Origin: Echria macrotheca
Taxonomy: Eukaryota; Ascomycota; Sordariomycetes; Sordariales; Schizotheciaceae
Direction: 5' to 3'
DNA: 64,000 nt
Assembly (NCBI GenBank): GCA_030411725.1
Contig: MU839830.1
Location: 558,001-622,000, forward strand
Under the pieces are notes generated by a model. It ran no database searches. It had not been told where the DNA came from and saw only the letters and a list, made by a program, of their open reading frames with translations. How positions within the stretch are numbered: position 1 is the stretch's first letter; every line of letters begins with the position of its first letter. Positions 24,424-37,292 of the stretch are shown here, in pieces. Position numbers and translations under genes: made by a program.

Positions 24424-25162
24424 CAAAAGACATCAAAATCACCGAAGCAGCAAACAGTCTTTTTGTGGACAGATCTTTTCTCGAGTTTACCCCCCTGGAA
24501 AGGCTAGATTGCCTCGGCAAAGTACAGGAACTGTCGAGGACGAGCCGCACTGGAAACGGGCACTCAATAATGTAATACGTTTAGGGACTTTGGGGTTTGG
24601 CAGCGTCCTGTTTTTTTATGGGTGTTTTATTTGGAAAAACAAACGCACGGTGGAAAATGATTTTGGATGGATACCCCACGTTTGGGCGGAAGAAGAGGTT
24701 CTGTCTCTCAGCGCCACTGCACTGTCACTGCAGAATATCACCATTCCTTGGGGAGCGGTATATGTTGCTTGTGGCATTTTCATCGAGCCTCGGATGTTTG
24801 AAGGCGTCGGGTTTTTCTTTGTGTGGGAAATACACGCCATAACACAAGACAAGGTGTTTCGGTCTTTTTTTTTTCTATGTCCTGGATGGGGGGGTATATA
24901 TGGTTTTGGGTTGGCAAATGGATCGGAAAGGAAATGGATCGGGCCCGCGGATATACGAAGATACGAAACTGGGATGTGTTTGTGTGTGTGTGTGGCCACA
25001 ACAATAAGGGGGAGGCGGGCACGGATTGGGTGGATTCTTGGAGTGAGGATGTGTGTGTGTGATGGGAGGAAGGGAAGTAAGACCTGATGACGATTAGGTG
25101 GCGGATAGTTGTGATGTGTCTGACAGGTACACAAAATATGAGAAGAGCATGATCAACTTTTT

Positions 25163-25191
25163 TTTGTGTTTGTGTTTGTGTTTGTGTTTGT
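25163..25191. repeat. Hexanucleotide microsatellite (TTTGTG)n
   Basis: Four full units and a partial fifth, uninterrupted, following a short T run. Confidence 0.85.
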
Positions 25192-25328
25192 ACAAGACTG
25201 TATGGATTATGTGGACGTGTGATTAAGGTTATGGTGTGCTGTGTGATCATTAGGGACCCGACAGTCTGGGCCGGGACTTGTTTACCCAATATCCGGGAAA
25301 CTGGTAAGTGCTAATCCTGTGAAGCGAA

Positions 25329-25348
25329 GTGTGTGTGTGTGTGTGTGT
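25329..25348. repeat. Dinucleotide microsatellite (GT)10
   Basis: Ten uninterrupted GT units, followed within 30 bp by three GTGAC units and further GTGA repeats. Confidence 0.9.
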
Positions 25349-25564
25349 TGTGTTATTTATCCGTGACGTGACGTGACGGTTGTAACGCCGGGAGATTTAC
25401 ATGTCGTGCATAAGTGAGTGAGTGAGTGGACCACCCGCACTCGCTTGTTGAAGCGAATACGTGGTGTAGATGTATACTAGGTATACTGTGTGTGCCGGGG
25501 CTATATACCGGTTAGAAAGGAACTTGGGTTGACGCCGGGGGTAGGCTGGGTCGTTCCGGGTAAA

Positions 25565-25574
25565 TACCTAGGTA
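25565..25574. repeat. Perfect palindrome TACCTAGGTA, copy 2
   Basis: Exact decamer, extended on the right by GGTA so that it reads as two overlapping GGTA half-sites. Intergenic. Confidence 0.7.
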
Positions 25575-26575
25575 GGTATGGACGTGGCCATTCGTGGCGA
25601 TCATAGCTGGTGTGTGTTATTACCCCCATCCCCCCTGGTCTATCGTTTGTAGGACAACTCGGGAAAATTATTCAACGAGACGAAAGAAATGGGAGTTCAC
25701 TTACCGTTTACCTAGCAGATAATACAAGGTGCCGAAATGGTGGGATGCATAGGTAGATGGGTTGTTGGCGGGATGTCGATTGAGGATAACTATCTGAAGA
25801 AGGCCTGGAGATAAAGTAGGTTGCTTGTTTTGTGGAGAGAAGAGGGAGAGGTGCCATCAACACTGCTTAGCTAAATATGTAAGGGGACTGGTAGCGTGGC
25901 CTTACACACTTGTCTAAGTACAGCGTAGGTAGTCATCAAATCCTCACTCAGCAGGGAAAGAAGATAAACATGTGTAGAGATCAAAATCCAAAGGGCACTG
26001 CGGTCATCACAAGGTTATCTGCACCATGCAAGCATGCATGCACATGCACCCAATCTACATCTCCAGATCGTGATACACAGATCCCTCGGCATCCTCGCCA
26101 TCTTGGGATGATGCGCCGCCGAGCAAGTCCAGTCAAACACACACAAATGGCCCGCCACCAAGTCAGCGGTGTGTCTCACCGACCTGCAGGAACCAATGAC
26201 GCGCAGCGGGCTTGACAGACAGACAGACTATTCATTGATTGGTATTCAACCTGTATTTATGTACTGTCTGTCGCTGACTCCGAAATATCAGGTTTTGGGT
26301 CGCTTACTTCAAGACACGCCCTCCGTTACCAGACTCCCAAATACTTCATCCGCCCGGCCTTTGTACATAATCCGCACTCCAATGCTTCCTTTCATCCTGA
26401 AAACTGTCATTCTACCACCGGTCTCCATAATAACCCGTGAATATATGCGTGGGTATCGATCGACTACACATCCGATGGCGTGCTACCTAATTAAAAAAAA
26501 AAGAAGAAAAAAGAGTCAGGAATGTCCGTTTCAGCTAAGTGCGAAGAGCTAAGTGCACAGTGCAGGCGGCAATCC

Positions 26576-29500
26576 CTAGTAAAAGCCTTCACCCGGACCG
26601 CCCTTAATGCTAGAAGTGGACGGGGCTGTGGTGTTTGGCGTATTCTGGGCCGACGAGCCTGCATCGCTGCTAGGCGTTGCCGGCTCGACGACTCTGTTTC
26701 GGATCGTCATGATCCATTCGTGTTGCAAGAGCTCCACCGCAGTCGCTCTCTTCTTGGAATCCCGGATGAAGCACCGCTTCAGAAAATCCACCCCCTGAGG
26801 GCTGAGCTGATCCGGCGACGGCAGTTGAGGCGGATTTCCCTGGGCAATGTTGTACATGATGGCCCATTCATTATCCAGGTTGGCCCACGGACGTCGCCCT
26901 GTCGCCATCTCCAGAATGACACACCCCAGAGACCACACGTCAACTGCTCCCAGATGGCCAGGATTCTCGCCTTTGATGACCTCCGGCGACATGTACATGG
27001 GCGTTCCTGTCATTGACTTGTTCGGCTTCGTGCTGGTCAGATCCTGCACAAGCGTGCGCCCTTGCCGGGCAATAAGCTTGGCGGCACCGAAATCGACGTA
27101 TTTGATGATGCCATTGTGGTCAAGCAAGATATCTAACGTTTTGTGAGCAGGGCTGGAACTCTGAGGAAGGAGACAGACTTACTCTCTGGTTTGATATCGC
27201 GGTGAGCAATCCTAAGCTCGTGGAGATATGCAAGACCCTCGAGAAGTTGCAAGGCGTACACCATAATGACCTGCTCATCTTCGATGCGTCCGTGCTCTAG
27301 CAGGTTCGCCAACGACCCGCCCGAGCAGAACTCCATGAACATGTACACGCGATCACGATGGACTTCTATGCCGTAGTATGATACAACGTTTGGATGGTCC
27401 ACGCTCTCCAACACGCGCATCTCGTCGCGGATTTGACCTGCGACGCTGGGGATTAGCTTCGGATCTTGGAGACGGATCTCCTTGACAGCCATCAGCTGGC
27501 CGTTATCCAGATTCATGGCTGCGTATACGTTGCCGAAGGTGCCACCGCCGACGAAATGGCCTTGTTGCCATCTCATGGTGAAATTGGTAGCCGTAGACGA
27601 CAGCCAAGCCAGGGACCGGTCTACTTCGTTGGATGCTTCGAGGACCCGGCCCATAGCTGATCGTTCGACTAAAATCTCTTTTCGGTAGTCGTCCACCTTG
27701 GCCAGCTCCGCGAGGCGGTGCTCCTGAACATACTTGGCTGCTACCTCATCGTCGATAACCTGTCCTTTGTTGAGGCGTTTCAGTTGGTTCATCAGCGCCT
27801 CCATGCGCTGCTTCTCTGCCTGAGCGGCAAGCGTTGATCTGGCACCCATGATGTCGAAGTGGGAGATGAGCAATTCCATACAACCTGCGACTTTCGCCCT
27901 CAGCTTTGCGTATTCGTCATCTCCCAGTGCCAGAATATGCCTCCCTCGCGTCATTCCCATGGCAAATTCGAGCGCTTGCACCGTCCAGCGGAAGGTTTTC
28001 CGATCAGATGAGACGCAATCATCGCATATAAAACCCACCCAATCGAGGGCGAGCTTTGTGAGCTTGAGATTGTTCATGGACCGGCGGTTGTTGTCCATGT
28101 ACAGGAGGGAGCGCTGGCCGAATTCGGTCGCAAAGATGAAGCAAGTCTGGATGAGCTCTTGGCAGTTGAGACCGCGTGTCTGCCGGCGAATGGTCTCAAC
28201 ACTGTCCATGAAAGCATTTGACAGCTTGAAGGCCACTTTACGAATTTCCATGAGGCGGTAATTGACCTTTTGGAGATTCGATCTCTGCTCCACCACGAGG
28301 TCGATGGACATGTCGATCGTATCCAGGAATGCTTTTCGCGCGTTGATAAGCCTCGTCTGCGACCCGCTAGCAATGAGCCTCATGTGCCCCAACTTCACGT
28401 CGAGTGGCTCGTCCCTAACCGCGATGTTGATTTTAGCCCCAAACCAGTGTGGAGGGTCTTCGGCTCTGATGATGAGTAGATATGAATCCAGCGCATCTTC
28501 GGAAACTCCTTCATACGAGAAGGTGCCCATGAGAAGCTGAATGACGTCTTCGCGTTCACGTAGCGATGGCGAGGCTATAATGACCACGCCGCGGTGTACA
28601 GGGCTATCACTGCAGACCTGGAAGTGACCCGACTCCATCAAGCGGTCATAAAGCTCCTGTAACCTGTCCGGGCCGAAGGCAATGGTAAAGTCGCATGCAT
28701 TCTCGTAGTTCTCACTCAGCATCCTGGAGAATCGCTGCAGCATCCTCTGCCGTACTCGGACAGAGTCGAGAATCTGCTTGTACCGCTTGGTCATCTCCGA
28801 TACACTCTCTTTCGGCCGCCTCTGAAGCTCTTTCTCAAAGGTCTGGCTAAGTCGGTTCCAAGCTTTGAAAGTGAGGGAGCTGAACTGTTCGGCAACCTCG
28901 ACGTCACCATGTGTCAGATGGCTTCCAACCTCGTTACCAAAGCCCCACTCTTGGAACAAGAGTTCGGCTTCTTTGAACGTGTTTTTATTGCCGCTGAGCT
29001 TCCAATTCAGCATCTTGAAGTAGTACTTGAGTGCTTCCAAGATAACGCGATCGAAGTCTTCGTCGATGCAGGGTGGTAGATCCCATCGGGGTTCCGGCTG
29101 TGCGATCATAGTATACTCCGACTTGATCTTGATAGCCAGCTTGAGGAGGACCTGGAATTGAGATATCATTTGGTCCTGCATCAAGGGATTTTGCTGTGCT
29201 GAGTCCTTCATCTTCTTGGCATAGGCAAGGCGGACCTTGATGATCTCCTCAATCAACCGTGAAGGGAAGCTTATCAACGTGAGAAGCTCCTCAATGTAGG
29301 GTGGGAGATGGCGCTTCTGGAACGCCTCGGCGTTCTGGATCAGCGTATGCTTGGCCTTTGTGATGACCTTTGAGATGCCATCGAGCATGCTCTTCTTCCG
29401 CAAGCTTTTCTTGTCCTGCCCCGGATCTTCATGCAACGACTTGAGACCCTCTTCCTTCATCAAGCGGTCGAGGAAGGACGATTCATCGCTGAGGCCGTTT

Positions 29501-30723
29501 GCGCTCGGTGACTTCTCTTTTGTCCGTTGGAAATCCAGAGCATCGTTCCCGACCCACTTTTTCAAGATGGATAGCTGCGTATTGATCACCTCGTTCACGT
29601 TGTACCAGGCAATCACGGCTTCGCATGTCTCCTGGTAGGCCATGTATGTGGCTGGCTTCAGCGCCTCGATGAGGGCCGTGCTCGACGGATAAAGACTCTC
29701 GATCTTCTCGATCTTGGCGACGACATCGCGGACTTGGTCGATGGGTGGCTTCCCAGCTTCGCTCTCGCCTGCGATGGAGAAATTGATGATGTCGTTGATG
29801 GACCGCTCAATGCCCGCACGGGCATCTTCGATGATCCTCCGCTGCACCGGGAGATGCCGACCACAGACGCGGGAACGGACTCCAAGCCACAGCTCAGTCT
29901 TGTGGGCTGTCCTACCAGCCTCATCGTCGGCTGATCCAATAAGCCGCTTCTTTTCCTGGCGGACAACATCACCAGTGAGGACAGCTGCCAACATGCCATG
30001 CCATTCTACCCTCTCGCGATTTTGCACATCTCTCAGATCTTCGTCAGATATCTGACTCTCCTCGTTATTGACAAACATGATGTGGGCATCCTCGTAGCCG
30101 TCAAAGGGTCCTTCTGAAGATGGCGTCTCGCCTTCGGAATCAGAGTCGTACTCGCCATAAGTATCAAAGTAGTCGTCATTATAGTCCTGCTGGCGCAATC
30201 TCCTGACATACTCCCGCTCCTGAGCCCGAAAGGTAGAAGTTCCGATCGGACGTGGTCTAGACCCATCGCGGGCATGGGGGGCGCCACCACTGATGTACGA
30301 TGAGGCAGGGGGTTGGCCTGGTCTCCGTTGCGTGTAAGGTTGGTACGTGTTCGAAGGCGTTCTGGCGGGAGCAGTCGGTCGCTGAGGTCGTGTAGTCCCG
30401 TTCGAATAGGAGGCCGAGTCAGGTCCGCCACGGGGTCGGGTGCTGGAGCCGTTCGGAATGCCCGTGGGCACTAGGGACGTCATGGAGCCGGAATGCGCCG
30501 CAGCGTCTGCATATCGGCTCATGGGGCTGAGTTCGGCAAGTTCATCTTCTCGTTCGGGAGCATGAGGGTCGTCTTGCATCTCCCCTGAAGATGCCGAAGT
30601 GTCCGAGTTGGTGTTGATCGCTAGCGGTCGAGGGGCATGCTTGAGCTTGTCGGACCGGCCTATCTGTTGTTCGTCCCCTTCTTGGGAGAAGCGCACCAGG
30701 CGAGGCGAGATATCGCTTGCCAT
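26576..30723 (-). CDS. SSK2: MAP kinase kinase kinase of the HOG pathway (Ssk2/Ssk22, OS-4, SskB)
   Basis: Serine/threonine MAPKKK that phosphorylates the Pbs2-type MAPKK in the osmotic-stress cascade, activated by an Ssk1-type response regulator. Minus-strand exons 30723-27183 and 27132-26576 encode 1365 aa, very near the roughly 1370 aa I recall for Neurospora OS-4. The single 50 nt intron (GTAAGT donor, GTTAG acceptor) interrupts the catalytic loop, giving HRDIKPENILLDHNG. The disordered N-terminus (Ser/Pro/Arg-rich) precedes a long conserved helical regulatory region. The kinase domain starts near residue 1050: glycine loop GGGTFGNVY, lysine in AVKEI, HRD, DFG in YVDFGAAK, and SPEV of the APE motif. 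The start is the first ATG in the frame; the frame stays open upstream only with non-ATG codons. Divergent from SLD3. Confidence 0.95.
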
Positions 30724-31990
30724 TCCTGCCGTATGCCAAGCGCCGTCGGTCGTGAAGCGGTCGGATGAAGACGAATCAGGCAGTTGAGGCGCGGTTTGGG
30801 CGGCGAGCAATTGCGAGTGGTGGCGCGGCGCCGTCGCGGTGTCGCCGGCTCACGAGCAAGTCGGCGAGGAGATCACTTGCAAGTGGTGCTATCACGGCTG
30901 GCTTTTGGCGTGTCCATCGAGTGCGAAGCAAGCAGCGCGAAGCCTAGGTTCGAGGGGCTGGTTCAATTCAGTGCCGCCGTCTTGTACGAAATGATCCGTC
31001 GTCCGTAGAGTACTCGAGAGCAGTGGCGCTATGGGCGAGTTCGTTGCGCTGGCGTGGACGGTGGCAAGTCTGGAGCGTCTCCAAAAAGAAAGCACGACAA
31101 GCTGGTGGAGGAAGAGAAGCTTGGCGATGAGCTCGATGGCTTCGCGTGCAACGATTGGCTGAGACGGTTGGAGCAACTGCCAGCTCGTTGAGCGGGGAAA
31201 GCCGAGAAGTTGGAGTGGAGTCGCGGAGCAGTGCCGAGCCCAGAACCCAAGTCTCCAGCGCAGTTGACAGCGACGCAGTCACGCGGAGATGGCTTTGTAT
31301 GGCAGATCTTTTCCTTTTCCTTCGAATCCTGTGCTTCATGAGAGAGAGACTCTGGTCGCAGTTGGAAACCCATTTGACGGGCGGTCGTGTTACATGGAAA
31401 TGGGTCAAGAGGCGGAGGGAAAGAGCCTGCGATCTCGGTTGGCTACGAGGATCGAGAACAGCCCGCTGATCGGAGAGCTGGCCCAACATCGAAAATCACC
31501 TGGACCAGCATGAAGAGCTGCATAAATATCACGCCTGGGCAATAGCGCCCATTGAGTCCCGACGCGAAAGTGTCGCGCCAACTCAACTACCTAGAGGCAG
31601 AGAGAAGAGGTCTGCAGGGCTTTGAGATGGACATTCGCATGATCCAAGCATGGTGCAGTTAAAATGTTAACTAACGGTGCGGCGTGTGTGCAGAGGCCAG
31701 CAATTTTGTGGCGGTCCATTGTGGGGGTGGCTGCTATCGAGTTCTGCTGTTTAGCAGATGGCTCGTGCTCAGGTACCTGGTCGCTAACCAGGAATTTTAC
31801 GCGTCCATCCATCCCACTTCGACGCGTTTAGTGACGCTTAGGCGGGACGGGCCACTCTTCCAGCTTCCAAGTCGCGAAACCGCCAAACTTTTGCACTTTG
31901 GTTCTGAACAGCGACCTGGCCATGGTGTGATCATCTTGATTTCTGGCACCTGGGGTTTTCTCATTCAGGGCCGGCGCCTTTCAAGCCAAC
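30724..31990. promoter_or_regulatory. Divergent promoter region SSK2 / SLD3
   Basis: 1.27 kb between divergent start codons. Open frames on both strands are overlapping and unrecognised. No specific site could be assigned. Confidence 0.5.
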
Positions 31991-34900
31991 ATGTCGTTTT
32001 CCACCAGACCGACAACCTCTGGCACGTCGCGCCCCTCCTCGGCTGCTTCAACCAGTGCCTTCGGCGGCATACTCACTTCAGCCCGCCCTTCCTCGCTGAA
32101 CCGAGCGATCACGGCACCACTCTCGCCCGGCTCCAAGAAGCGGAAAAGAGAAGACGCCAATGGGGTTTCGTTACCGACTGACGAGCTTTTGAAGCCGTCT
32201 ATCGTCCTCAAGGTAGGTCCCAATGCCTCCTCGCAGTAATAGCTCTGAGCTACAACTGACTTGCATGCAGCCTCATCCGCCGAGCCTGACCACAAAACCG
32301 TATATACTCCACCCTGTAATGCTTCTACCTCGGGAGAGCATCCCACTCTCTTTTCTGGACCTCAGCCAACCGCATGGCGAATTTCCATCCAGCCGCTTCT
32401 ACGAGTCCAGGATTAAGATTCTCGACCTCGAAGGCCGCCTCGGATCCAATGTGCTCCTCGCCCGCTCGGAGTCCACCCGTACTACGTACGCAATTGAGCG
32501 AGAGGGCAATGGCCTCTATGTCCTCTGCAGGCTGGGAAACTGGGTGGACTTGGAGAAACTCGGTCAATCGGCAACCGTCGTCTGCACCCAACGGATAAGG
32601 ACCTCTAGACCGGCGACTGTTGAAAGCAGCAACAGCACGCTTCCTCTCATCACACCGTTGATGCACAAGGAAAGCAAGAAGAGGAGGCTGGCGATTGAGG
32701 AAATCCAGTCCAAGGTCAGACGACGTTCCATCATCGAGAAAGAGTCGCAAAGCCGACCGGCCACTCCGGCGACGATTGCGAGCGCCAACGTTACTCCCAC
32801 CAGTCAGCTACCTGACCTCATCGCCGCACCGGTTGCCGTGGACAGCCAGACAGCAACAACAGAGGTTTTACCTGTTGGCGAGTCGCTGACCCCGCCGACT
32901 CGGGAGGACATTTTCCAGAGCATCAGGGCTCAGTATTGTGAAGCTCTGTATCATTCAATGGTATGTTGAAATGTTTTCAGAAATTTGCGCAGATGCTGAC
33001 TCTCACAGGGCTCACTAGCCTATTTTGCAAAAGGCCCCCTTTCCAGAGCCCGAGCAGCCTTTCATCTTGACTGCGACTCGAATCTTGAAATGGGGGATCT
33101 AATAGAATTCCTACGAAGCCTCGTCATGACCACCGTTCTCATCGATAAGAAGTACAGAGAATCCGTCCCCGCAATCATAGGGAAAGTCAGCACTCATATC
33201 GATGAATCTGATAACGATACCGCCAAGCCAAAAAAGAGGAAGCTAAAGAAGCCGAAACTCGGCAGAGACGGACTGTATCCGGGAGAGAATGAACACATTC
33301 GGCGGTGGTGGATCGCGAACAAACCGGCAGCCGTTGGGGACGACGATAAAACGGTGACGGCGACAGAGACGAAGTATCATATCTCGTGCCTTCGAAGAAG
33401 GGAAACCCAGCTGCAGATGATAATAATCCTTGAAATTCTAGCATTGGAGCCCTTGAGACAGGCGCTAGAAGCTGGTGGCGACAGCCACTTGCCTGGCCAA
33501 GAGAGCCAGATGGGTTCGCGAGAACAAAGTCAGGAGCCAGGGGTAAAGAAGAAGAACAAGACCAACCTTCCTTTCCTTCTGGACGTCCATGTCGATCGAC
33601 TTTGCATTTGGCAGACCACCATGTCGGACGAGACGAAGGCCCTAGCCGAGTCCCAGGTGCTCCCGAATGGCGAACATACGCAGAGGACAGAGAGAGCAAA
33701 CTCCGACCCCCTGAGGGACTTCTGCGTGGATATCATCACGCCATTGTAAGTTGATGCCATGGAGGTTAGTATTGTGGGTAGACGCGCTGACTCTCCGACT
33801 AGCTTTTCTGCTAGGCTTCCGGACCTATGTAACTCAATCAACCAGAAGCTAGGAGGGCCGGTGATTCAACCGCCACCACCGAAGGAGAAGAGTATGAGAT
33901 CGGCCGTGCCCCTAAAGTCCAGACCCGGCGCTCCCATGAAGCGATCGTCTATGTCCAAGCTCGAAGAGCAGGACAAGTCACTTGAGCGAGTTTTATCGAG
34001 AGAGCGGCTTCGACGAAGCGTTTCCCGCGGCCCATCAGGTGCATTAGCTCTCCTGCGATCTGCAAGTGCCACCACGATACCGGGCTTGAAACGGGAGGGC
34101 AGCGAGCCACTCCTGGGCATGATTCCGAGAGAGAAAACGAGCTCGCTCAAGGAGAAATCCGCCAACGTTTTCTCCCGTGGAACGAGTTCTGCAAATGCGG
34201 AAGAGGCGAAGGCGAAGAAGAAGGCTATGCTTGACGCAGAACTCAAGGACGCCATCTCGGCGCTTAAGAAGCCGAATCGGGCTTTGGCGGTCAAAGACCT
34301 GGTCGAAGCAGCAGAGAAACGCGCCTCGACCGGGACATCTCAGCTGAGGAGTAAGTTTTGCCAGGCCGTTTACTTAATCGCGGGAAGAAAAGCTAACGCA
34401 AGGATTCCAGAAATGAAAAAGCCCGGGCGAGCCTCAATCGTCCAAGTTAAAGCGACGCCAGCCAACAATCGGTTCAAGGATGTGTTAGCCACCGGAACGG
34501 GTTTGGGGACATCGATTTTTGACGAAGTACCCTCGAGCTCTTCGGTGATTCCTGCGTCGACACTTCCTCAGAAGTTCAAGAACATGATGAACAGGTCCAG
34601 TGTAGTGGCCTCCACCCCGCCGACCATCCAGGCCACCCCAATCAAGCAACCTGGGGTACCGACGATATCTGCCCAGGCCCAGTCGAGCGGCAATATTCTA
34701 TCCTCCCCTATAATGGCCAGGAAAGGAGCTCCCACACGAAACCATCTGTCGGTCCCTCCACCCCGGTTTGTCCTAGGAGACATCCCCTCGTCGCCCGGTA
34801 TGGCGGGTCTATTCGCGACGCCTGTCAACCCCAAGTCTAACCGGATGGCCGTCATCGACGACACGCCCATCCGAGCAAGACTGCCAACAAGCGATGCACC

Positions 34901-35021
34901 AACGAAGTCGGACGAGAGCACCGACAAGGATAAAGATGAAAACGCCGGCACCTCTACGAAGCCGGTGAGTATATACGAGCGCCTGGGATGGGACACAGGC
35001 GACTTTGACGACATTGCATGA
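31991..35021 (+). CDS. SLD3: DNA replication initiation regulator SLD3
   Basis: Sld3/Treslin-family protein that brings Cdc45 to the loaded MCM helicase and, after CDK phosphorylation, binds Dpb11/TopBP1. Five exons: 31991-32212, 32271-32960, 33009-33745, 33803-34350 and 34411-35021, giving 935 aa. All joins keep frame. Intron 4 is 60 nt and stop-free, but has GTAAGT, GCTAAC and TTCCAG, so it was removed. The N-terminal block (LKPHPPSLTTKPYILHPVML) and the central conserved block (ETKYHISCLRRRETQLQMI) are characteristic of the fungal Sld3 domain. The basic and Ser-rich C-terminal tail has many S/T-P sites (for example ATPANN, STPPT, SSPIM, SSPGM, DDTPIR), suitable CDK targets. Convergent with TRS65, 368 bp apart. 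Domain recognition is from memory of the family. Confidence 0.88.
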
Positions 35022-35389
35022 TTGACGAAGCATGATGTTTCTTTTCCGGGATTTTGGCATGCCCCGGCCTCATTGCATAGCATAGCAGGTTCTATATTGA
35101 TGAGTTATGGTGATGGAAGTTCATGGCGGTTTATCATGTACGGCGTACTATTGTATCCTAGACGGATTGCATGGACAATGGAGTTAGCATTGACGAGCAC
35201 TCAGCGTTAGGGAATCGAGCGCGGTGGTGACACTTGAGTTGAGCCTTGGAGTGCGAGCTGACATGTATCACTGCCAAGCTTTGATGAATATGTTATTCAC
35301 AAGACTCCATATTTTTAATCCTGTATCTGCATGGACATAAGGTCTACGATATGAACAGGCCATCTACATAACCCATCGCTTGAGTTTAT
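35022..35389. other. Convergent spacer SLD3/TRS65
   Basis: 368 bp between facing stop codons; AT-richer than the flanks, presumably 3' UTRs. Nothing else seen. Confidence 0.6.
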
Positions 35390-37292
35390 TCATTCCCGAC
35401 TCCTAACAAGCACAGTGGGCAGCTCCCTAACATCAACATGCTCCTGACTCCCCAGATCCACGACCCTGACCGCCTCAATCCCGACAATCCCCTCCCGCAG
35501 CGCGAGGAACCGCAGCTCGACGACAGCACAAGCCCGCGGGGCGAGCGGACCGATACGCACGTCGGCCGAGAGAGAGACTACATTGGCGGCGTCCACGGCG
35601 CTGCTGCGGTGCATTGCGTGGACCACGTTCTCGTCGAGAACGGCGTCGGCGACGAGGGGGTCGTGTCTCCCTGGACCTGAGGAGGATGGGGGACGGATAA
35701 CCCGCAGATCGTTGCGGCGGCGTTTGGGAACTACGAGTAGGGCGAGTTTGCGTGCTGCTGCTGCTGCTGCTGCTGCTGCGGCTGGTGGAGCGGTTCCAGG
35801 GGGTAGGTTGGTAGGGTTGTCGTGCTTGGTTCGGTTGACGATGAATACGGACCAGCTGAATTCCTCGCCGACGTAGACGGGCTTGGTTGGGCCGGTGAAG
35901 GTCATGGTGATACCAAAGTCGGGCACGGCTGTCTCGATGGGTCGGGCTGTGGCTGCCTCGAGCGAGGGGAGTGCGTCCGGCCGGCTGACGGAGGGTGAGA
36001 TCAGGGACTGCACGTCGACGCCGCCCGAGATGGAGAGCTGGCTGGGGCGGTGGGCGCGCTGGATCGGCTGCGTCATCGGCTGTCCGAACCCGGGGTTAAC
36101 GGGGAGCGTGTAGTCGATGTTGGTCGTCCAAGTCATGGTCAGTCGCGGTGTGCAGCGGTTTGGTCCGTCTGGGTTCACGAGGACAACCACCGAGATGGCG
36201 ATGGCGAGATCCCGGGTGGGGTTCTTGAGGACGGTGTCGAGGTGCTGGGGTGCCAGCTTGTAGAGGAAGGTGAGGTGGTCGTGGGCCACGCAGCTGAGCG
36301 GTAGGGCCATGCCATCTTCGCTGTTGAGATCTTCGATTGTGCTGTCGGGCACGACTAGTGCAATCTTCTCGAGCGCTGCCTCGCACTCGAAGAACGGAGT
36401 GAAGTCTACCTCGAGGAGAGCGATCAACGCTGGACTGGGCGGCGTCGTGTTCGGCCGTGAGAATCGAACCCTAGTGTGGACGACGGGGTAGATCTTTAGA
36501 CGGAGATTCTTCAACCCTTCTATCCGTTGAAGGCTGTCTCTTGACTGTGTCACAGGCGCAACCCGTGACACCCGGAGGGCTGACAGCTGGGGTTTTACAC
36601 CGCCCAACATTGGGTCATCGGCGAACGCCTCGAGCAAGTTCATCCCAGACGGCACGCAACTCTGCATGTAGCCATTATTGTGGCCGTTACTGCCGCCAGA
36701 TTCCCGAGGCTTTATGCCTGCCGAGGCTGAGAACACAACAGATGGGCCTTGTAACCGAATTTTTGGCCGTGCCAGGAAGACGGGCAGCTTCCAGAGCGCA
36801 TAGACATATCTGTCGCCATCATCCCCGACTTGCTTATCTGCGATGATATATGGAACCGTATCAACGTCCACCGCGCCAGTATATACGGTCTCGGATGCGG
36901 GAGGGCTGTCGCGATCTGGCGCGTGGCTGTTGACGATCTTGGCGTCGAGGCTGATGACGATGCGATCAAGGTGGGAGGAGAGGAGCTCTTCGGGCTCTGG
37001 TTGTTCGGCGGCATGGGCGCGGAGCACCAGAAATACGTCGACGGTCTCGTCTGCGATCCCAGAATGAGCAAGGCGAGGGGAGCGCGCGGGGGAGGGAGGC
37101 TGGCCCCGTACCAAAGAAGAGGAGGTCGCGTTGCTCAACCGCACCGAGCTTGTCCTGAATCGGCTCCTCGCCTGTCTGGAGATGGTCTTCTGGACTGAAG
37201 TTTGTGGCCGCCGGAATGAAGTAGCTGAGATACGAGTGCTGTGCTAGAGATGCGCCATCTTCACCGGCTTCGTCGAGGTCGGGAACCGCCAT
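35390..37292 (-). CDS. TRS65: TRAPP II complex subunit Trs65
   Basis: Fungal-specific subunit of the TRAPP II tethering complex, a GEF for Ypt/Rab GTPases at the late Golgi. Minus-strand exons 37292-37112 and 37050-35390 encode 613 aa. The 61 nt intron (GTACGG donor, TCGCAG acceptor) joins LLFF to DETVDVFLVLRA in frame. The N-terminus has conserved hydrophobic and acidic blocks. The C-terminal half has the beta-rich pattern of the Trs65 family, with FTGPTKPVYVGEEFSWSVFIVNRT followed by a HVDVRELPTVLV end. A run of ten alanines, encoded by a CTG/CAG repeat on the plus strand near 35755-35785, interrupts this region and probably varies in length between strains. Divergent from PRP40 over 905 bp. 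Confidence 0.85.
35753..35783. repeat. CTG/CAG trinucleotide repeat inside TRS65
   Basis: About eight consecutive CTG units, plus imperfect flanking ones, read on the minus strand as GCN alanine codons of the Trs65 polyalanine tract. Confidence 0.8.

Larger units (their letters stand above)
24330..26575. other. Convergent intergenic region with simple-repeat cluster
   Basis: 2.2 kb between convergent genes and without a recognisable gene. It is TG-rich between about 24975 and 25430. It holds (TG)n at 24981-24994, (TTTGTG)4-5 at 25163-25191, (GT)10 at 25329-25348, (GTGAC)3 at 25363-25377 and a GTGA run near 25414-25428. It also contains one perfect TACCTAGGTA at 25565. Confidence 0.6.

Noticed and set aside
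10149..30723. Functional cluster linking the glycerol-phosphate phosphatase and the HOG-pathway MAPKKK
   Set aside because: They are 15 kb apart on opposite strands, with an unrelated homeodomain gene between; co-occurrence is most simply chance.
36451..36475. tRNA B-box-like sequence GGTTCGATTCTCA on the minus strand
   Set aside because: It lies inside the conserved TRS65 coding sequence (RVRFSRPN) and no A box or cloverleaf surrounds it.
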